A stretch of 64,000 nucleotides of DNA from Parasphingorhabdus litoris DSM 22379 (GCF_020906275.1 NZ_CP086727.1:1798001-1862000); one strand, 5' to 3'. Positions 1 to 9,035 are shown, numbered from the stretch's first letter. Program-made: numbers and translations. The notes: generated from the sequence alone by a model not told the origin.

Positions 1-743
1 TGCTGGAAGAGGGCGGTGAAATAGTTCAGGAAACGCGGCTGTTTGATCCGGACCGGAACGAAACCCGCTCCATGCGCTCCAAGGAAGATGCGCATGATTA
101 TCGTTATTTCCCTGATCCCGACTTGTTGCCGCTGGAATTGGAAGAAGACTTTATCTTCGACTGTAAGGCCAGCTTGCCGGAACTCCCGGACGAAAAACGG
201 GCACGGTATAAAAGTGTTCTAGGTCTCAGCGCCTATAATGCAGCGGTTCTGACGGCCGAGCATGAAACGGCACTCTGGTTCGAAGAATTGCTGGAAACGA
301 CCGATGAACCAGAAAAAATCGCAAGTTCAGCAGCCAACTGGCTGACATCTGAGCTATTTGGTGCGCTCAACAAAATGGGACTGTCCATTGAGCAAAGCCC
401 GGTATCCCCGCAGCAAGCGGCGGAATTGCTTGGCTTGATCGCGGACGGCACAATCTCCGGTAAAATTGCCAAACAGGTTTTCGAAATCATGCTCGAAACC
501 GGTGATGGCGCCGCCAAGATCGTTGATGAAAAGGGCCTGAAACAGGAATCCGACACCGGTGCAATCGAGAAAGTCATCGCTGACGTCATGGCGGCAAATG
601 AAGACAAGGTCGCCGAATATCGCGGCGGAAAGGACAAATTATTCGGTTTCTTCGTTGGTCAAACCATGAAAGCGATGCAAGGAAAGGCTAATCCACAGGT
701 CGTAAATGAGCTTCTGAAAAAGACGCTTGGTCCAGCAGGCTAA
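1..743 (+). CDS. gatB: Asp-tRNA(Asn)/Glu-tRNA(Gln) amidotransferase subunit B, 3' part
   Basis: GatB is the tRNA-binding and kinase subunit of GatCAB, which makes Gln-tRNA(Gln) and Asn-tRNA(Asn) from misacylated precursors. The reading frame is open from base 3, so the start lies left of the window; about 246 codons are visible. The end of the catalytic cradle is seen in RSKEDAHDYRYFPDPDL, a GatB signature, followed by the helical domain and the C-terminal YqeY-like domain (ISGKIAKQVFEIM, then VNELLKKTLG). Nothing is broken in the visible part. No terminator is obvious in the 115 bases before the tRNA gene. Confidence 0.97.
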   Translation, partial: LEEGGEIVQETRLFDPDRNETRSMRSKEDAHDYRYFPDPDLLPLELEEDFIFDCKASLPELPDEKRARYKSVLGLSAYNAAVLTAEHETALWFEELLETTDEPEKIASSAANWLTSELFGALNKMGLSIEQSPVSPQQAAELLGLIADGTISGKIAKQVFEIMLETGDGAAKIVDEKGLKQESDTGAIEKVIADVMAANEDKVAEYRGGKDKLFGFFVGQTMKAMQGKANPQVVNELLKKTLGPAG

Positions 744-858
744 ACCGGTGGAGTAAATTAGCGACGCGAACGCGCAAAGCGGGCTTGCCCTTTGGGCACC
801 TTTCCGCTAGGCGCACGCGTCAATCAAAATTCGATAGTGATTTGACGGTGTAACTCGT

Positions 859-943
859 GCGGGCGTGGCGGAATTGGTAGACGCGCCAGATTTAGGTTCT
901 GGTATCTTCGGGTGTGGGGGTTCGAGTCCCTTCGCCCGCACCA
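859..943 (+). tRNA. tRNA-Leu (anticodon UAG)
   Basis: The 5' arm GCGGGCG (859-865) pairs perfectly with CGCCCGC (933-939), followed by discriminator A and an encoded CCA (941-943). The D-arm (TGGCGGAATTGGTAGACGCG) is typical of class II tRNA-Leu. The anticodon stem CCAGA/TCTGG encloses the loop TTTAGGT with anticodon TAG at 893-895. A variable arm (TATCTTCGGGTG) and the T-arm GGGGGTTCGAGTCCC follow. Together these identify a leucine tRNA reading CUN codons. Confidence 0.97.
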
Positions 944-995
944 AACACCGAAAAACAGGTCGAAAAAGAAAATATGAAGGCATTAAAGGGTAATC

Positions 996-2564
996 ATGCA
1001 GATTGTTGAAACGCTGAACGAAGGTCTGAAACGGGCCTATGACATCAAAATCTCCGCGAAGGACATTGAAACACGCGTTGATAATGAGGTCAAGAAACTG
1101 GCTCCACAGGTCAATATGCCCGGTTTCCGCAAAGGCAAGGTTCCAGCGAATCTGGTGCGCAAGATGCATAATGATGCCTTGATGCAAGACGCGCTGAGCA
1201 GCACCGTTCAGGAAAGCGTTGAAAAAACCATCGCCGACAACAAGCTGCGTCCTGCGATGCAGCCAAGTGTTACGCTCGCTGACGGTTATGAAGCCGGCAA
1301 AGACGCTGAAGTGAAAGTTGAGTTGGAAATTCTTCCAGAAGTTCCAACTCCTTCTGTCGATGGTATCAAATTGGAGCGTTTGCAGGTCGAAGCGGATGAG
1401 AAAACCGTTCAGGAATCGCTCGACAAATTTGCCGAGAGCCAGAAGCAGTTTGAAACCGCAGCCAAGAGCCACAAAGCGAAAATAGGCGACCAGTGCCTGA
1501 TCGACTTTGAAGGTAAGGTCGATGGCGTTCCGTTCGATGGCGGAAAAGGCGAGGGGATGGCAATTGAGTTGGGCTCAGGTCGTTTGATTCCCGGCTTTGA
1601 AGACCAGTTGGTCGGCAAGAAAGCCAATGACGAAGTGCTGGTTAAAGTGACCTTCCCGGAAGATTATAATGTCGACACCCTGAAGGGCAAAGACGCCACT
1701 TTTGATGTCGTTATTGGCGAAGTTCAGACTGCGAAAGCGTCCAAGGCCGATGACGAAATGGCTAAATCCATGGGGCTTGAAGGTCTCGACCAGTTGCGCG
1801 AATTGTTGAAAGGCCAGATCGAACAGGAACTGAACGGCCTGACCCGTACGCACATGAAGCGGAAATTGCTGGATCAACTGGCTGCGTCTCATGACTTTGA
1901 AGTGCCACCAACCATGGTGGAAGCTGAATTTAACCAGATCTGGCAGCAGCTGGAGCAGGAAGCGGCTCAGGAAGAAGATCCGGAAGCAGCCAAAAAGGAA
2001 ATGGAAGACGAGAAGGACGAATATCGCGAGATTGCCGTCCGCCGCGTCCGCCTCGGTTTGCTTCTCTCGGAAATCGGACAGGCTAATGGCGTGGAAGTGA
2101 GTCAGCAGGAAATGTCCATGCTGATTCAGCAGGCTGCCCAGCAATATCGTGAAGAAGACCGTCAGCGTTTTGTGGAATATATCCAGCAGGATCAGATGGC
2201 CGCCGCACAGCTGCGCGCACCGATGTATGAAGACAAGGTCGTGGACTTCTTGTTCGAAAAGGCTGAGATTACTGACAAAACCGTAACCCGCGAAGAGCTG
2301 GAAGCAGCGATCGAAGCGGAAGACGAAGCAGAAGCCAAGCCGGCAAAGAAAAAGGCACCAGCGAAAAAGGCTGCTGCAAAGAAACCGGCGGCGAAAAAGG
2401 CTCCGGCGAAAAAACCGGCTGCTAAGAAACCAGCGGCTAAAAAGCCTGCAGCAAAGGCAGCGCCTGCAAAGAAAGCTGCGGCTAAAGCGCCAGCCAAGAA
2501 AGCACCAGCGAAAAAACCGGCTGCTAAGAAACCAGCAGCCAAAAAGCCTGCAGCGAAAAAATAG
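996..2564 (+). CDS. tig: Trigger factor with long Lys/Ala/Pro-rich tail
   Basis: Trigger factor is the ribosome-associated chaperone and peptidyl-prolyl isomerase that meets nascent chains at the exit tunnel. The ribosome-docking signature GFRKGK is at residues 43-48, an FKBP-type PPIase domain lies at about 160-245, and the helical substrate-cradling domain reaches about 440. The protein has 522 residues against a usual 430-450. The excess is a tail at about 448-522 made almost only of K, A and P in PAAKK/APAKK units, resembling the tail of histone H1. The DNA there is repetitive but the frame stays open to a single stop. The tail could add RNA or ribosome affinity; that is inference. The gene follows tRNA-Leu and heads a proteostasis cluster with clpP and clpX. 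Confidence 0.97.
   Translation: MQIVETLNEGLKRAYDIKISAKDIETRVDNEVKKLAPQVNMPGFRKGKVPANLVRKMHNDALMQDALSSTVQESVEKTIADNKLRPAMQPSVTLADGYEAGKDAEVKVELEILPEVPTPSVDGIKLERLQVEADEKTVQESLDKFAESQKQFETAAKSHKAKIGDQCLIDFEGKVDGVPFDGGKGEGMAIELGSGRLIPGFEDQLVGKKANDEVLVKVTFPEDYNVDTLKGKDATFDVVIGEVQTAKASKADDEMAKSMGLEGLDQLRELLKGQIEQELNGLTRTHMKRKLLDQLAASHDFEVPPTMVEAEFNQIWQQLEQEAAQEEDPEAAKKEMEDEKDEYREIAVRRVRLGLLLSEIGQANGVEVSQQEMSMLIQQAAQQYREEDRQRFVEYIQQDQMAAAQLRAPMYEDKVVDFLFEKAEITDKTVTREELEAAIEAEDEAEAKPAKKKAPAKKAAAKKPAAKKAPAKKPAAKKPAAKKPAAKAAPAKKAAAKAPAKKAPAKKPAAKKPAAKKPAAKK
2337..2561 (+). repeat. Low-complexity K/A/P codon repeat at the end of tig
   Basis: This in-frame repetitive DNA encodes about 75 residues of PAAKK/APAKK units (codons such as CCGGCTGCTAAGAAA). 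Very similar blocks recur around 2410-2450 and 2510-2555, so the stretch can slip during replication and its length may differ between strains. Confidence 0.85.
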
Positions 2565-2580
2565 TCTTTGATTGATATTA

Positions 2581-2608
2581 TGGCCGGACATTGAAGTATG
2601 TCCGGCCA
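2581..2608. terminator. Hairpin between convergent tig and clpP-like genes
   Basis: TGGCCGGACAT (2581-2591) is complementary to ATGTCCGGCCA (2598-2608), giving an 11-bp GC-rich stem with a 6-base loop. The A/T-rich flanks extend the pairing with one bulge. It sits between two converging genes and could end transcription from both sides, but no strong T-run follows. Confidence 0.55.
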
Positions 2609-2626
2609 ATAATTCAAAAGGTCGAG

Positions 2627-3238
2627 TTAGAAGCTGACTTCATTCGCCTTGTTAATAACGGAGCCCAAGATACCATATTCTTTGGCCTCTTCTGTCGACA
2701 TCCAATAATCACGATCAATATCTTTGCGCACGCGATCGATGGACTGACCGGTCGCTTCAGCAATTTTTTGCGCGATGCGTTCGCGCATCTTGACGATTTC
2801 CTCTGCTTGAATCGCGATATCTGACGCCTTGCCGCCAGCTCCGCCAGAAGGTTGATGGATAAGAAACCGGGTATTGGGCAAACAGAAGCGCTGTTTCGAT
2901 GGCACGCCCAGGAAAATATGGGTCGCTATGCTTGCCACCCAGCCTGTTCCAACTACTGCTACGGGAGCGCTGATATATTCGATCAGATCATGAATCGTGT
3001 CGCCCGATTCCACATGGCCGCCTGGTGAGTTAATGAGCAAGCGGATGGGATCGTCGCTGATATGATCCAGATACAGCATTTGTGCCGACACGCGCTCAGC
3101 CAGTTTTTGATCTACACCACCGAAAATCATGACCGTCCGTGTTTCCAGCAAGCGCTTCATCATGAAAGCCATTGGATCCGAGCCGCCATTATCTTCTTCG
3201 GCCTGAAACTGGGGGATAGATGGCGAATATGTGAGCAT
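2627..3238 (-). CDS. ClpP-like serine peptidase, second paralog
   Basis: This is a 203-aa member of the ClpP (S14) family. The start at 3238 (MLTYSPSIPQF) is chosen because an AGGAG motif lies about 6 bases upstream; the frame is open further upstream without such a signal. The triad aligns with Ser103 (VASIA), His128 (FLIHQPSGG) and Asp177 (DRDYW). The nucleophile region differs from the classical GQAASMG: here it is GWVASIATHIF. The fold signature LLINSPGGHVESGD is kept. It is divergent from the canonical clpP by about 220 bases. It may form mixed or alternative ClpP rings with ClpX or ClpA, or act alone; the sequence does not decide this. Confidence 0.88.
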   Translation of the reverse strand: MLTYSPSIPQFQAEEDNGGSDPMAFMMKRLLETRTVMIFGGVDQKLAERVSAQMLYLDHISDDPIRLLINSPGGHVESGDTIHDLIEYISAPVAVVGTGWVASIATHIFLGVPSKQRFCLPNTRFLIHQPSGGAGGKASDIAIQAEEIVKMRERIAQKIAEATGQSIDRVRKDIDRDYWMSTEEAKEYGILGSVINKANEVSF

Positions 3239-3351
3239 ATATTTCTCCTGAAGTACGGATGTTTTTAAATTTGTAATGTTCATAGCGAGCAGGCAATTGA
3301 TGCGCAATGTCATCCCATGACCATTATGGTTGGGAAAAAATCCTTAACTGA

Positions 3352-3380
3352 CTTGAACATTGCTTAAGATACACCGATGT
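3352..3380 (+). promoter_or_regulatory. Candidate heat-shock (RpoH-type) promoter of clpP
   Basis: CTTGAA (3352-3357), a 14-base spacer and CACCGATGT (3372-3380) resemble the sigma-32 pattern CTTGAA / CCCCAT-T. The site lies 80 bases before the clpP start. The -10 part is imperfect, so this is a suggestion. It fits known heat-shock control of clpP and the presence of rpoH in the same window. Confidence 0.35.
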
Positions 3381-3459
3381 AGGGCTGAACGGATGGGGAC
3401 TCCGGCTTGCGGTGCTCTCATTTTCATATCCTGATTTTCACAGAAGGCACTAAATTACC

Positions 3460-4086
3460 ATGCATGATCCGATCGTCGACGCTCTTGTTCCCGTCGTTAT
3501 TGAGCAATCCAACCGCGGAGAGCGTAGCTTTGACATTTTTTCGCGGCTGCTCAGGGAGCGGATCGTTTTCGTGACCGGACCGGTTGAGGACGGTATGGCT
3601 TCGATCATCACTGCCCAGTTGCTGTTTCTGGAATCGGAAAATCCGAAAAAGGATATCTATCTCTACATTAACTCACCGGGCGGTGTTGTTACTGCCGGTA
3701 TGGCGATCCACGACACCATGCAATATATCCGCCCACGGGTAGGCACAGTTTGCGTCGGTCAAGCAGCGTCAATGGGCAGTTTCCTGCTTGCTTCGGGTGA
3801 GCCTGGCATGCGTATGGCGACAACCAATGCGCGGATCATGGTGCATCAGCCTTCTGGTGGCGCACAAGGCATGGCATCGGATATCGAAATCCAGGCCAAG
3901 GAAATTCTGCGTATCCGCAGCCGGATGAATGAGCTTTATGCCAAATATACCGGCAAACCTTTGAAAGATATCGAAGAGGCGATGGACCGTGATACATTCC
4001 TCGAAGCGGATGAAGCGAAAGCTTTTGGTATTGTCGACGAAGTCTATGACAAACGGCCAAAACCTGCGGATGAGGATGATAAATAA
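3460..4086 (+). CDS. clpP: ATP-dependent Clp protease proteolytic subunit
   Basis: ClpP is the tetradecameric serine peptidase chamber that degrades substrates unfolded by ClpX or ClpA in the cytoplasm. At 208 aa it has the normal length. The triad is visible as Ser104 in GQAASMG, His129 in MVHQPSGG and Asp178 in MDRDTF. Fold signatures such as [16 protein letters not shown] are complete. clpX follows 140 bases downstream in the same direction, the classical arrangement. The gene shares its upstream region with the divergent ClpP-like gene. Confidence 0.98.
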   Translation: MHDPIVDALVPVVIEQSNRGERSFDIFSRLLRERIVFVTGPVEDGMASIITAQLLFLESENPKKDIYLYINSPGGVVTAGMAIHDTMQYIRPRVGTVCVGQAASMGSFLLASGEPGMRMATTNARIMVHQPSGGAQGMASDIEIQAKEILRIRSRMNELYAKYTGKPLKDIEEAMDRDTFLEADEAKAFGIVDEVYDKRPKPADEDDK

Positions 4087-4226
4087 GGCGTTATCACGGG
4101 CCTAAATGAAAATTAAGCCGCTTTTGATAGACTTATGAATAGCATTGGATAGCACCCAAAAAAGCGGTAGCATTTTGTATTTTGAGGGTTAGATTGCAGT
4201 TTCTAGCCGAGTTTTGAGGACTTTTT

Positions 4227-5498
4227 ATGACGAAATTGACGGGATCTGATTCGAAGAGCACGCTTTACTGCTCTTTCTGCGGAAAATCCCAGCATGAAGT
4301 CCGCAAGTTGATTGCAGGACCCACTGTTTTCATTTGCGATGAATGTGTTGAACTTTGCAATGACATCATTCGTGAAGAAACCAAGGGCGCGATTACCGGT
4401 AAAAAAGATGGTGAAGTGCCATCACCGCAGGAAATCTGTGATGTTCTGAATGACTATGTGATCGGTCAGGATCGTGCGAAGCGGGTTTTGTCGGTTGCCG
4501 TCCACAATCACTATAAACGTCTCAACCACGCCGCGAAATCGGGCGATATTGAGCTGGCAAAGTCGAACATATTGCTCGTTGGGCCAACAGGCTGCGGTAA
4601 AACGCTGCTGGCGCAGACATTAGCGAAAACCTTCGACGTGCCGTTCACAATGGCAGATGCCACGACACTGACCGAAGCCGGCTATGTTGGTGAAGATGTC
4701 GAGAATATCATTCTCAAGCTGCTGCAGGCTTCCGACTATAATGTAGAAAAGGCGCAGCGCGGCATCGTTTATATTGATGAAATCGACAAAATCAGCCGTA
4801 AGGCCGAAAATCCGTCCATTACCCGCGATGTATCAGGCGAGGGCGTTCAACAGGCCCTGCTGAAGCTTATGGAAGGCACAACCGCCAGCGTTCCACCACA
4901 AGGCGGCCGCAAGCATCCACAGCAGGAATTTCTGCAGGTCGATACGACGAATATCCTGTTCATCTGTGGCGGGGCATTTGCTGGCCTCGAAAAAATCATC
5001 GGTGACCGTCTGGAAGCCAAATCAATCGGTTTTGGTGCCCATGTTGCGGCTCCGGAAGAACGCAAGGTTGGCAAATTGCTGGCCGATGGTGAACCGGAGG
5101 ATCTTCTGAAATTCGGTCTGATCCCCGAGTTTGTTGGCCGTTTACCAGTGATTGCAACACTGGAAGACCTGGATATCGACGCGTTAGTTCAGATTCTGCA
5201 GGAACCAAAGAATGCGTTGGTCAAGCAATATGCAAAGCTGTTTGAGCTAGAAGATGTTGGCCTGACCTTTACCGAAGATGCTCTGGTTGCCATCGGTAAC
5301 AAAGCAATTGAGCGCAAAACCGGTGCTCGTGGCCTGCGATCTATCGTTGAGAACATTCTGCTCGATACCATGTTCGATCTTCCCGATCTGGAAGATGTGG
5401 ACGAAATTGTGATCGACAAGGATGTGGTCGCTGGTACGAAAGATCCAGTGAAGGTTATCGCAAAAAGCAGCAAAGCCAAGAAGGAAGACGCTGCTTAG
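4227..5498 (+). CDS. clpX: ATP-dependent Clp protease ATP-binding subunit ClpX
   Basis: ClpX is the hexameric AAA+ unfoldase that feeds substrates to ClpP. The N-terminal zinc-binding domain has Cys15, Cys18, Cys37 and Cys40. Walker A is GPTGCGKT at 119-126, Walker B is YIDEID at 182-187, and the GYVGEDVE loop is present. The length of 423 aa is standard. In Caulobacter and relatives ClpXP degrades CtrA, so finding chpT of the CtrA relay 4 kb away is noted, although that proximity may be chance. Confidence 0.98.
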   Translation: MTKLTGSDSKSTLYCSFCGKSQHEVRKLIAGPTVFICDECVELCNDIIREETKGAITGKKDGEVPSPQEICDVLNDYVIGQDRAKRVLSVAVHNHYKRLNHAAKSGDIELAKSNILLVGPTGCGKTLLAQTLAKTFDVPFTMADATTLTEAGYVGEDVENIILKLLQASDYNVEKAQRGIVYIDEIDKISRKAENPSITRDVSGEGVQQALLKLMEGTTASVPPQGGRKHPQQEFLQVDTTNILFICGGAFAGLEKIIGDRLEAKSIGFGAHVAAPEERKVGKLLADGEPEDLLKFGLIPEFVGRLPVIATLEDLDIDALVQILQEPKNALVKQYAKLFELEDVGLTFTEDALVAIGNKAIERKTGARGLRSIVENILLDTMFDLPDLEDVDEIVIDKDVVAGTKDPVKVIAKSSKAKKEDAA

Positions 5499-5617
5499 CT
5501 CTTTACTGACATTTCCATATGTGAATCCACTAGCAGTGCAATTGTTCATCTTGCAGTGAGCTGTCTTTTGCCCCATCAAATAGTGGGAGATGATCAAGTT
5601 CACGAAAGGATACAGCC

Positions 5618-6217
5618 ATGGAGTTCACTCAAGGCCGTACAGTAAAAACCATTGCCATATTGCTGCTTCTGGTAGCTATTTCGCAACCAATCTACACAGC
5701 ATTATATTTGGGCGCACCTGATATTGACCGCCAATTCCTATGGGGTTTGGAAGCTCTAATATTTGTGTTGCTGGCTGCTTTTGCGGGATCCGCTCTGGTC
5801 ATGGCCAAACGTTACACATTGGGTTTTTCGGCGATTGCGTTCAGCGCGGTGCTCAATGTCGTACAGGTCGGCATAGGTCTGACACAATTTGGCCCGTTTC
5901 GGACAGCAGCAGAGGCAAATGCTGATCTCGGTGTTCTCGCCTCCTCGGTCGTTGCCTTCTCGTTCTTCGGCTACAATGCGGCCAAAATCCTGCTGGGCCT
6001 GGCTGCCGTGGTATTCGGCATGGCCAAGATGAACGAAGGGAATAAAGCCCTGGGCGGTGCGACGGTTTTGGTTGGCGCGATAGCGTTTGTCGCAAACACG
6101 TTGGTCATGATGTTCGGCTTACAGGGCTTTTTACCTTCACCTGTAGCTGGCGGCTCTGGAGTTTTAGCCACACTCCTTCTTGCTATATGTTTGTTCAGCG
6201 TCAGCAACGAAGACTGA
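5618..6217 (+). CDS. Multi-pass membrane protein of unknown function
   Basis: This 199-aa protein is very hydrophobic, with about six predicted membrane segments (roughly residues 9-30, 40-63, 68-92, 104-128, 148-170 and 178-195). There is no signal peptide with a cleavage site and no recognisable catalytic motif. The ATG at 5618 has AAGGA about 7 bases upstream. It stands alone between clpX and the convergent mtgA. I do not recognise the family; a general DUF-type integral membrane protein is the safest label. Confidence 0.75.
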   Translation: MEFTQGRTVKTIAILLLLVAISQPIYTALYLGAPDIDRQFLWGLEALIFVLLAAFAGSALVMAKRYTLGFSAIAFSAVLNVVQVGIGLTQFGPFRTAAEANADLGVLASSVVAFSFFGYNAAKILLGLAAVVFGMAKMNEGNKALGGATVLVGAIAFVANTLVMMFGLQGFLPSPVAGGSGVLATLLLAICLFSVSNED

Positions 6218-6257
6218 GTATATCATCCGGACCGGAATATCGGGATCGTTCAACAGC

Positions 6258-6282
6258 GTCCGCTTTTGTGCCAGAAGCGGAC
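6258..6282. terminator. Candidate hairpin between convergent genes
   Basis: GTCCGCTT (6258-6265) pairs with AAGCGGAC (6275-6282) around a 9-base loop. It lies between the stop of the membrane protein and the stop of the convergent mtgA. There is no clear T-run. Confidence 0.35.
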
Positions 6283-6301
6283 ACTGGCAAATGCCGAATA
6301 A

Positions 6302-7012
6302 CTACTTGTAAACACATCCATCCAAGCCTTCCCGCTTCACCACATTGATCCGGGCCGCAATCGTATTGCCATAGCGCCGCGTGAAGCCGCTGGCGCCGTT
6401 TACAGCGCGTTTCTTGGGTAAGGGAAGGGCGGCGGCTATGCGTGCCGCTTCTATTCTCGTCAGTTCCAAGGCGTCTTTCTTGTAATAGCGCTGGGCACCG
6501 GCTTGCGCGCCATAGGTTCCTATACCGGTTTCAGCGACATTGAGGTAGACTTCAATAATCCGTTTCTTTCCCCAGATATTCTCGATGAGGAACGTAAAAT
6601 AGGCTTCGAGACCTTTGCGGAAATAACCTCCTCCTTGCCAGAGGAAGACGTTTTTGGCGGTTTGCTGGGATATTGTGGAGCCGCCGCGGATGCGGCCGCC
6701 TTGGGCGTTGCGTTTGATCGCCGAGCGGATAGCATCGCGATCAAAGCCGTCATGACTGCAGAATTTGCTATCCTCCGCGGCAATGACGGCTCTCACAAGA
6801 TTAGGGGAAATTGACTCCAGTGGTTCCCAGTCCTTGGTAATACCGTTTTCGTCCATGATCATCGTGGCTGTAACCGGGGGCGGCAAGAATGCCATCAATC
6901 CTACCCACGCTACGGAGATCAAAAGGAAATAGACGATCAGCTTGAAAAACAGCTTGATGATGCGTGAAGGCAAGCCTTTTGTTTTTCGACGAGATTTTGC
7001 GGCCATGGTCAT
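6302..7012 (-). CDS. mtgA: Monofunctional biosynthetic peptidoglycan transglycosylase
   Basis: MtgA is a GT51 enzyme that polymerises lipid II into glycan strands at the inner membrane. One N-terminal membrane anchor (about residues 18-42) is followed by the GT51 motifs: AAEDSKFCSHDGFD with the catalytic Glu near residue 80, GGSTISQQTAKNVFLW, and KKRIIEVYLNVAETG. At about 236 aa with no transpeptidase domain it is the monofunctional type. The start is ATG at 7012 or the in-frame ATG at 7006; neither has a clear ribosome site. It follows rpoH in the same direction but is separated by a terminator. Confidence 0.95.
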   Translation of the reverse strand: MTMAAKSRRKTKGLPSRIIKLFFKLIVYFLLISVAWVGLMAFLPPPVTATMIMDENGITKDWEPLESISPNLVRAVIAAEDSKFCSHDGFDRDAIRSAIKRNAQGGRIRGGSTISQQTAKNVFLWQGGGYFRKGLEAYFTFLIENIWGKKRIIEVYLNVAETGIGTYGAQAGAQRYYKKDALELTRIEAARIAAALPLPKKRAVNGASGFTRRYGNTIAARINVVKREGLDGCVYK

Positions 7013-7021
7013 CAAATAATG

Positions 7022-7059
7022 AAAAAGCGCCCCGAAAACAAATGCCGTTTCGGGGCGCT
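7022..7059 (-). terminator. Rho-independent terminator of rpoH
   Basis: A perfect 12-bp stem, AGCGCCCCGAAA with TTTCGGGGCGCT (7026-7037 and 7048-7059), encloses a 10-base loop. On the minus strand it is followed by TTTTTC. It lies 32 bases beyond the rpoH stop. Confidence 0.9.
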
Positions 7060-7091
7060 GAAATCTTTAGATCAATTGAGAGGTTAAGGAA

Positions 7092-8000
7092 TCAACCTGC
7101 TGCAAGAAGCTGTTTTTCTCCAGCAATTCGCAGCATAGCCTTTTGCAGCTTCTCAAACGCGCGGACTTCGATTTGGCGAATCCGTTCGCGGCTGACTTCA
7201 TAGACCTTGCTCAGGTCTTCCAGCGTCTTGGGATCTTCCGACAAACGCCGTTCAGCCAGAATATGCTGTTCGCGTTCGTTGAGCGATTCCATCGCTTCGG
7301 TGAGCATTTCATGGCGGAAATCGGCTTCCTGTGCGTCAGCAATCTGCTGGTCATGCAGCGGACCGTCATCTTCCAATGTATCCTGCCACTGGCCGCCATC
7401 GCCATCTTCCGACAAAGGCACGTTCAGCGACGCATCGCCGCCCATCGACATACGGCGGTTCATATTGACCACCTCATGTTCAGCCACGCCAAGATCGGTT
7501 GAAATCTTGTTCACATCTTCAGGTGACAAATCACCGTCTTCAAATGCTTCAAGATTGTTTTTCATCCGGCGCAGGTTGAAGAAAAGCTTCTTTTGTGCGG
7601 CGGTCGTACCCATTTTCACAAGGCTCCAGCTGCGCAATACATATTCCTGTATCGACGCGCGGATCCACCACATAGCATAGGTCGCCAGGCGGAAACCTCT
7701 ATCGGGTTCAAATTTCTTCACGCCCTGCATCAGGCCGACATTGCCCTCGGAAATCAGGTCCGAGACCGGCAGGCCATAGCCGCGGAAGCCCATGGCAATT
7801 TTTGCCACGAGTCGCAGGTGGGACGTTACTAGCTGGGCTGCCGCTTCCTGATCTTTATGCTCAGAATAGCGTTTCGCCAGCATATATTCTTGTTCGGGTG
7901 TCAATAACGGAAATTTACGTACTTCCGAAAGATAACGGTTCAGGCTCGCGTCCCCCCCTAAGGCAGGGATTTTTGCCGGAACATTGCTATTATTAGCCAT
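7092..8000 (-). CDS. rpoH: RNA polymerase sigma factor RpoH (sigma-32)
   Basis: RpoH directs RNA polymerase to heat-shock promoters. Region 2 (LRLVAKIAMGFRGYG, then ATYAMWWIRASIQEY) and region 4.2 (DLSKVYEVSRERIRQIE) are present. The diagnostic RpoH box QKKLFFNLR lies between them and separates it from RpoD and RpoS. The start at 8000 (MANNSNVPAKIP) is preferred over the longer frame because GAAGGAA lies about 6 bases upstream; the product is 302 aa. It lies 74 bases downstream of rluD on the same strand and ends in a strong terminator. The 5' leader could fold over the start as an RNA thermometer, but I did not establish a structure. Confidence 0.97.
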   Translation of the reverse strand: MANNSNVPAKIPALGGDASLNRYLSEVRKFPLLTPEQEYMLAKRYSEHKDQEAAAQLVTSHLRLVAKIAMGFRGYGLPVSDLISEGNVGLMQGVKKFEPDRGFRLATYAMWWIRASIQEYVLRSWSLVKMGTTAAQKKLFFNLRRMKNNLEAFEDGDLSPEDVNKISTDLGVAEHEVVNMNRRMSMGGDASLNVPLSEDGDGGQWQDTLEDDGPLHDQQIADAQEADFRHEMLTEAMESLNEREQHILAERRLSEDPKTLEDLSKVYEVSRERIRQIEVRAFEKLQKAMLRIAGEKQLLAAG

Positions 8001-8074
8001 TTTTGTTCCTTCTCTGGTTTGCCGCCGGGCCTCATCAAGCACCCATTGGTCTCATTCCATATAGTATCTAATAT

Positions 8075-9028
8075 CTATACACGCAACTTACTGAATAGTT
8101 CCTGCATATCGGGTGGAAAGTTACAGTTAAATAACAATTTTTTTCCCGTTATGGGGTGAACAAATCCAAGAATAGCAGCATGTAATGCCTGTCGGCAAAA
8201 TCGAATATCTTTTCTGCCGGAAAGCAATGATTTTCGACGAGTACCATATAGGGGATCGCCGATAAGACTATACCCGATATGGGACATATGGACCCGCACC
8301 TGATGGGTGCGTCCCGTTTCCAGCCTACATTCGACCAAAGTGGCGCCGTTTAGCGGTTCCTTAGTCGTATAATGGGTGACGGCTGCCTTTCCTTTATCAT
8401 CACCAACCACCGCCATTTTCTTGCGATCTGTATTGCTGCGCCCGATATTGCCTTCAATTGTTGCCGAATGCGGATTCGGCCGACCATTGCAGATAGCGAG
8501 ATAGCGGCGCTCGATATCATGGGCGGCGAATAGTGCCGTCAAACCCTGGTGCGCTTTGTCCGTTTTGGCCGCCACCATCAATCCGGAAGTATCCTTATCG
8601 ATCCGGTGAACAATGCCGGGCCGTGTGACACCGCCGATGCCGGATAATTGCCCTTTACAATGATGGAGCAGGGCGTTGACCAATGTTCCGTCAGGGTGCC
8701 CTACTGCAGGATGGACGACCAATCCGGCGGGTTTATTGACGACAATCAGGTGATCATCCTCAAAAACCACATCCAGAGGGATGTCCTGTGGTTGTGCAGG
8801 GCCTTCAATCGGCGCGGGAACGGTCAATGCGAATGTTTTGCCCGCGCATTTCTTGGATGCGGGGTCAGTGCAGGTGGTTCCATCAATCAGCAAATTGCCG
8901 CTTGTGATCAGATTTTTGATCCGTTCCCGGGACAGGTCGTCAAGAAAGCCCGCCAAAGCCGCATCAAGCCGCTGTTTCTTGTCGGTTTCGGGCACGATGC
9001 CGGATTTTATGGATTGCCCCGCTGTCAT
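8075..9028 (-). CDS. rluD: Ribosomal large subunit pseudouridine synthase, RluD type
   Basis: This enzyme isomerises uridines of 23S rRNA helix 69 (positions 1911/1915/1917 in E. coli numbering). An N-terminal S4 RNA-binding domain (about residues 16-75) precedes the RluA-family catalytic domain. The catalytic Asp is in HRIDKDTSGLMV, and LETGRTHQVRVHM and LIGDPLYG follow. The 317-aa length is normal. The gene is divergent from the JAMM peptidase gene with only 7 bases between starts, so the promoters must overlap the coding regions. Assignment to RluD rather than RluC rests on overall form. Confidence 0.93.
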   Translation of the reverse strand: MTAGQSIKSGIVPETDKKQRLDAALAGFLDDLSRERIKNLITSGNLLIDGTTCTDPASKKCAGKTFALTVPAPIEGPAQPQDIPLDVVFEDDHLIVVNKPAGLVVHPAVGHPDGTLVNALLHHCKGQLSGIGGVTRPGIVHRIDKDTSGLMVAAKTDKAHQGLTALFAAHDIERRYLAICNGRPNPHSATIEGNIGRSNTDRKKMAVVGDDKGKAAVTHYTTKEPLNGATLVECRLETGRTHQVRVHMSHIGYSLIGDPLYGTRRKSLLSGRKDIRFCRQALHAAILGFVHPITGKKLLFNCNFPPDMQELFSKLRV

Positions 9029-9035
9029 CGCTTAG

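Noticed and set aside
807..1472. 221-codon open frame on the minus strand across tRNA-Leu and tig
   Set aside because: Antisense to a tRNA gene and trigger factor; the piece RAKGLEPPHPKIPEPK is the usual product of reading a tRNA backwards.
1575..2609. 344-codon open frame antisense to tig
   Set aside because: Its R/F/W-rich pattern is only the complement of the K/A/P codon repeat; no start signal or known domain.
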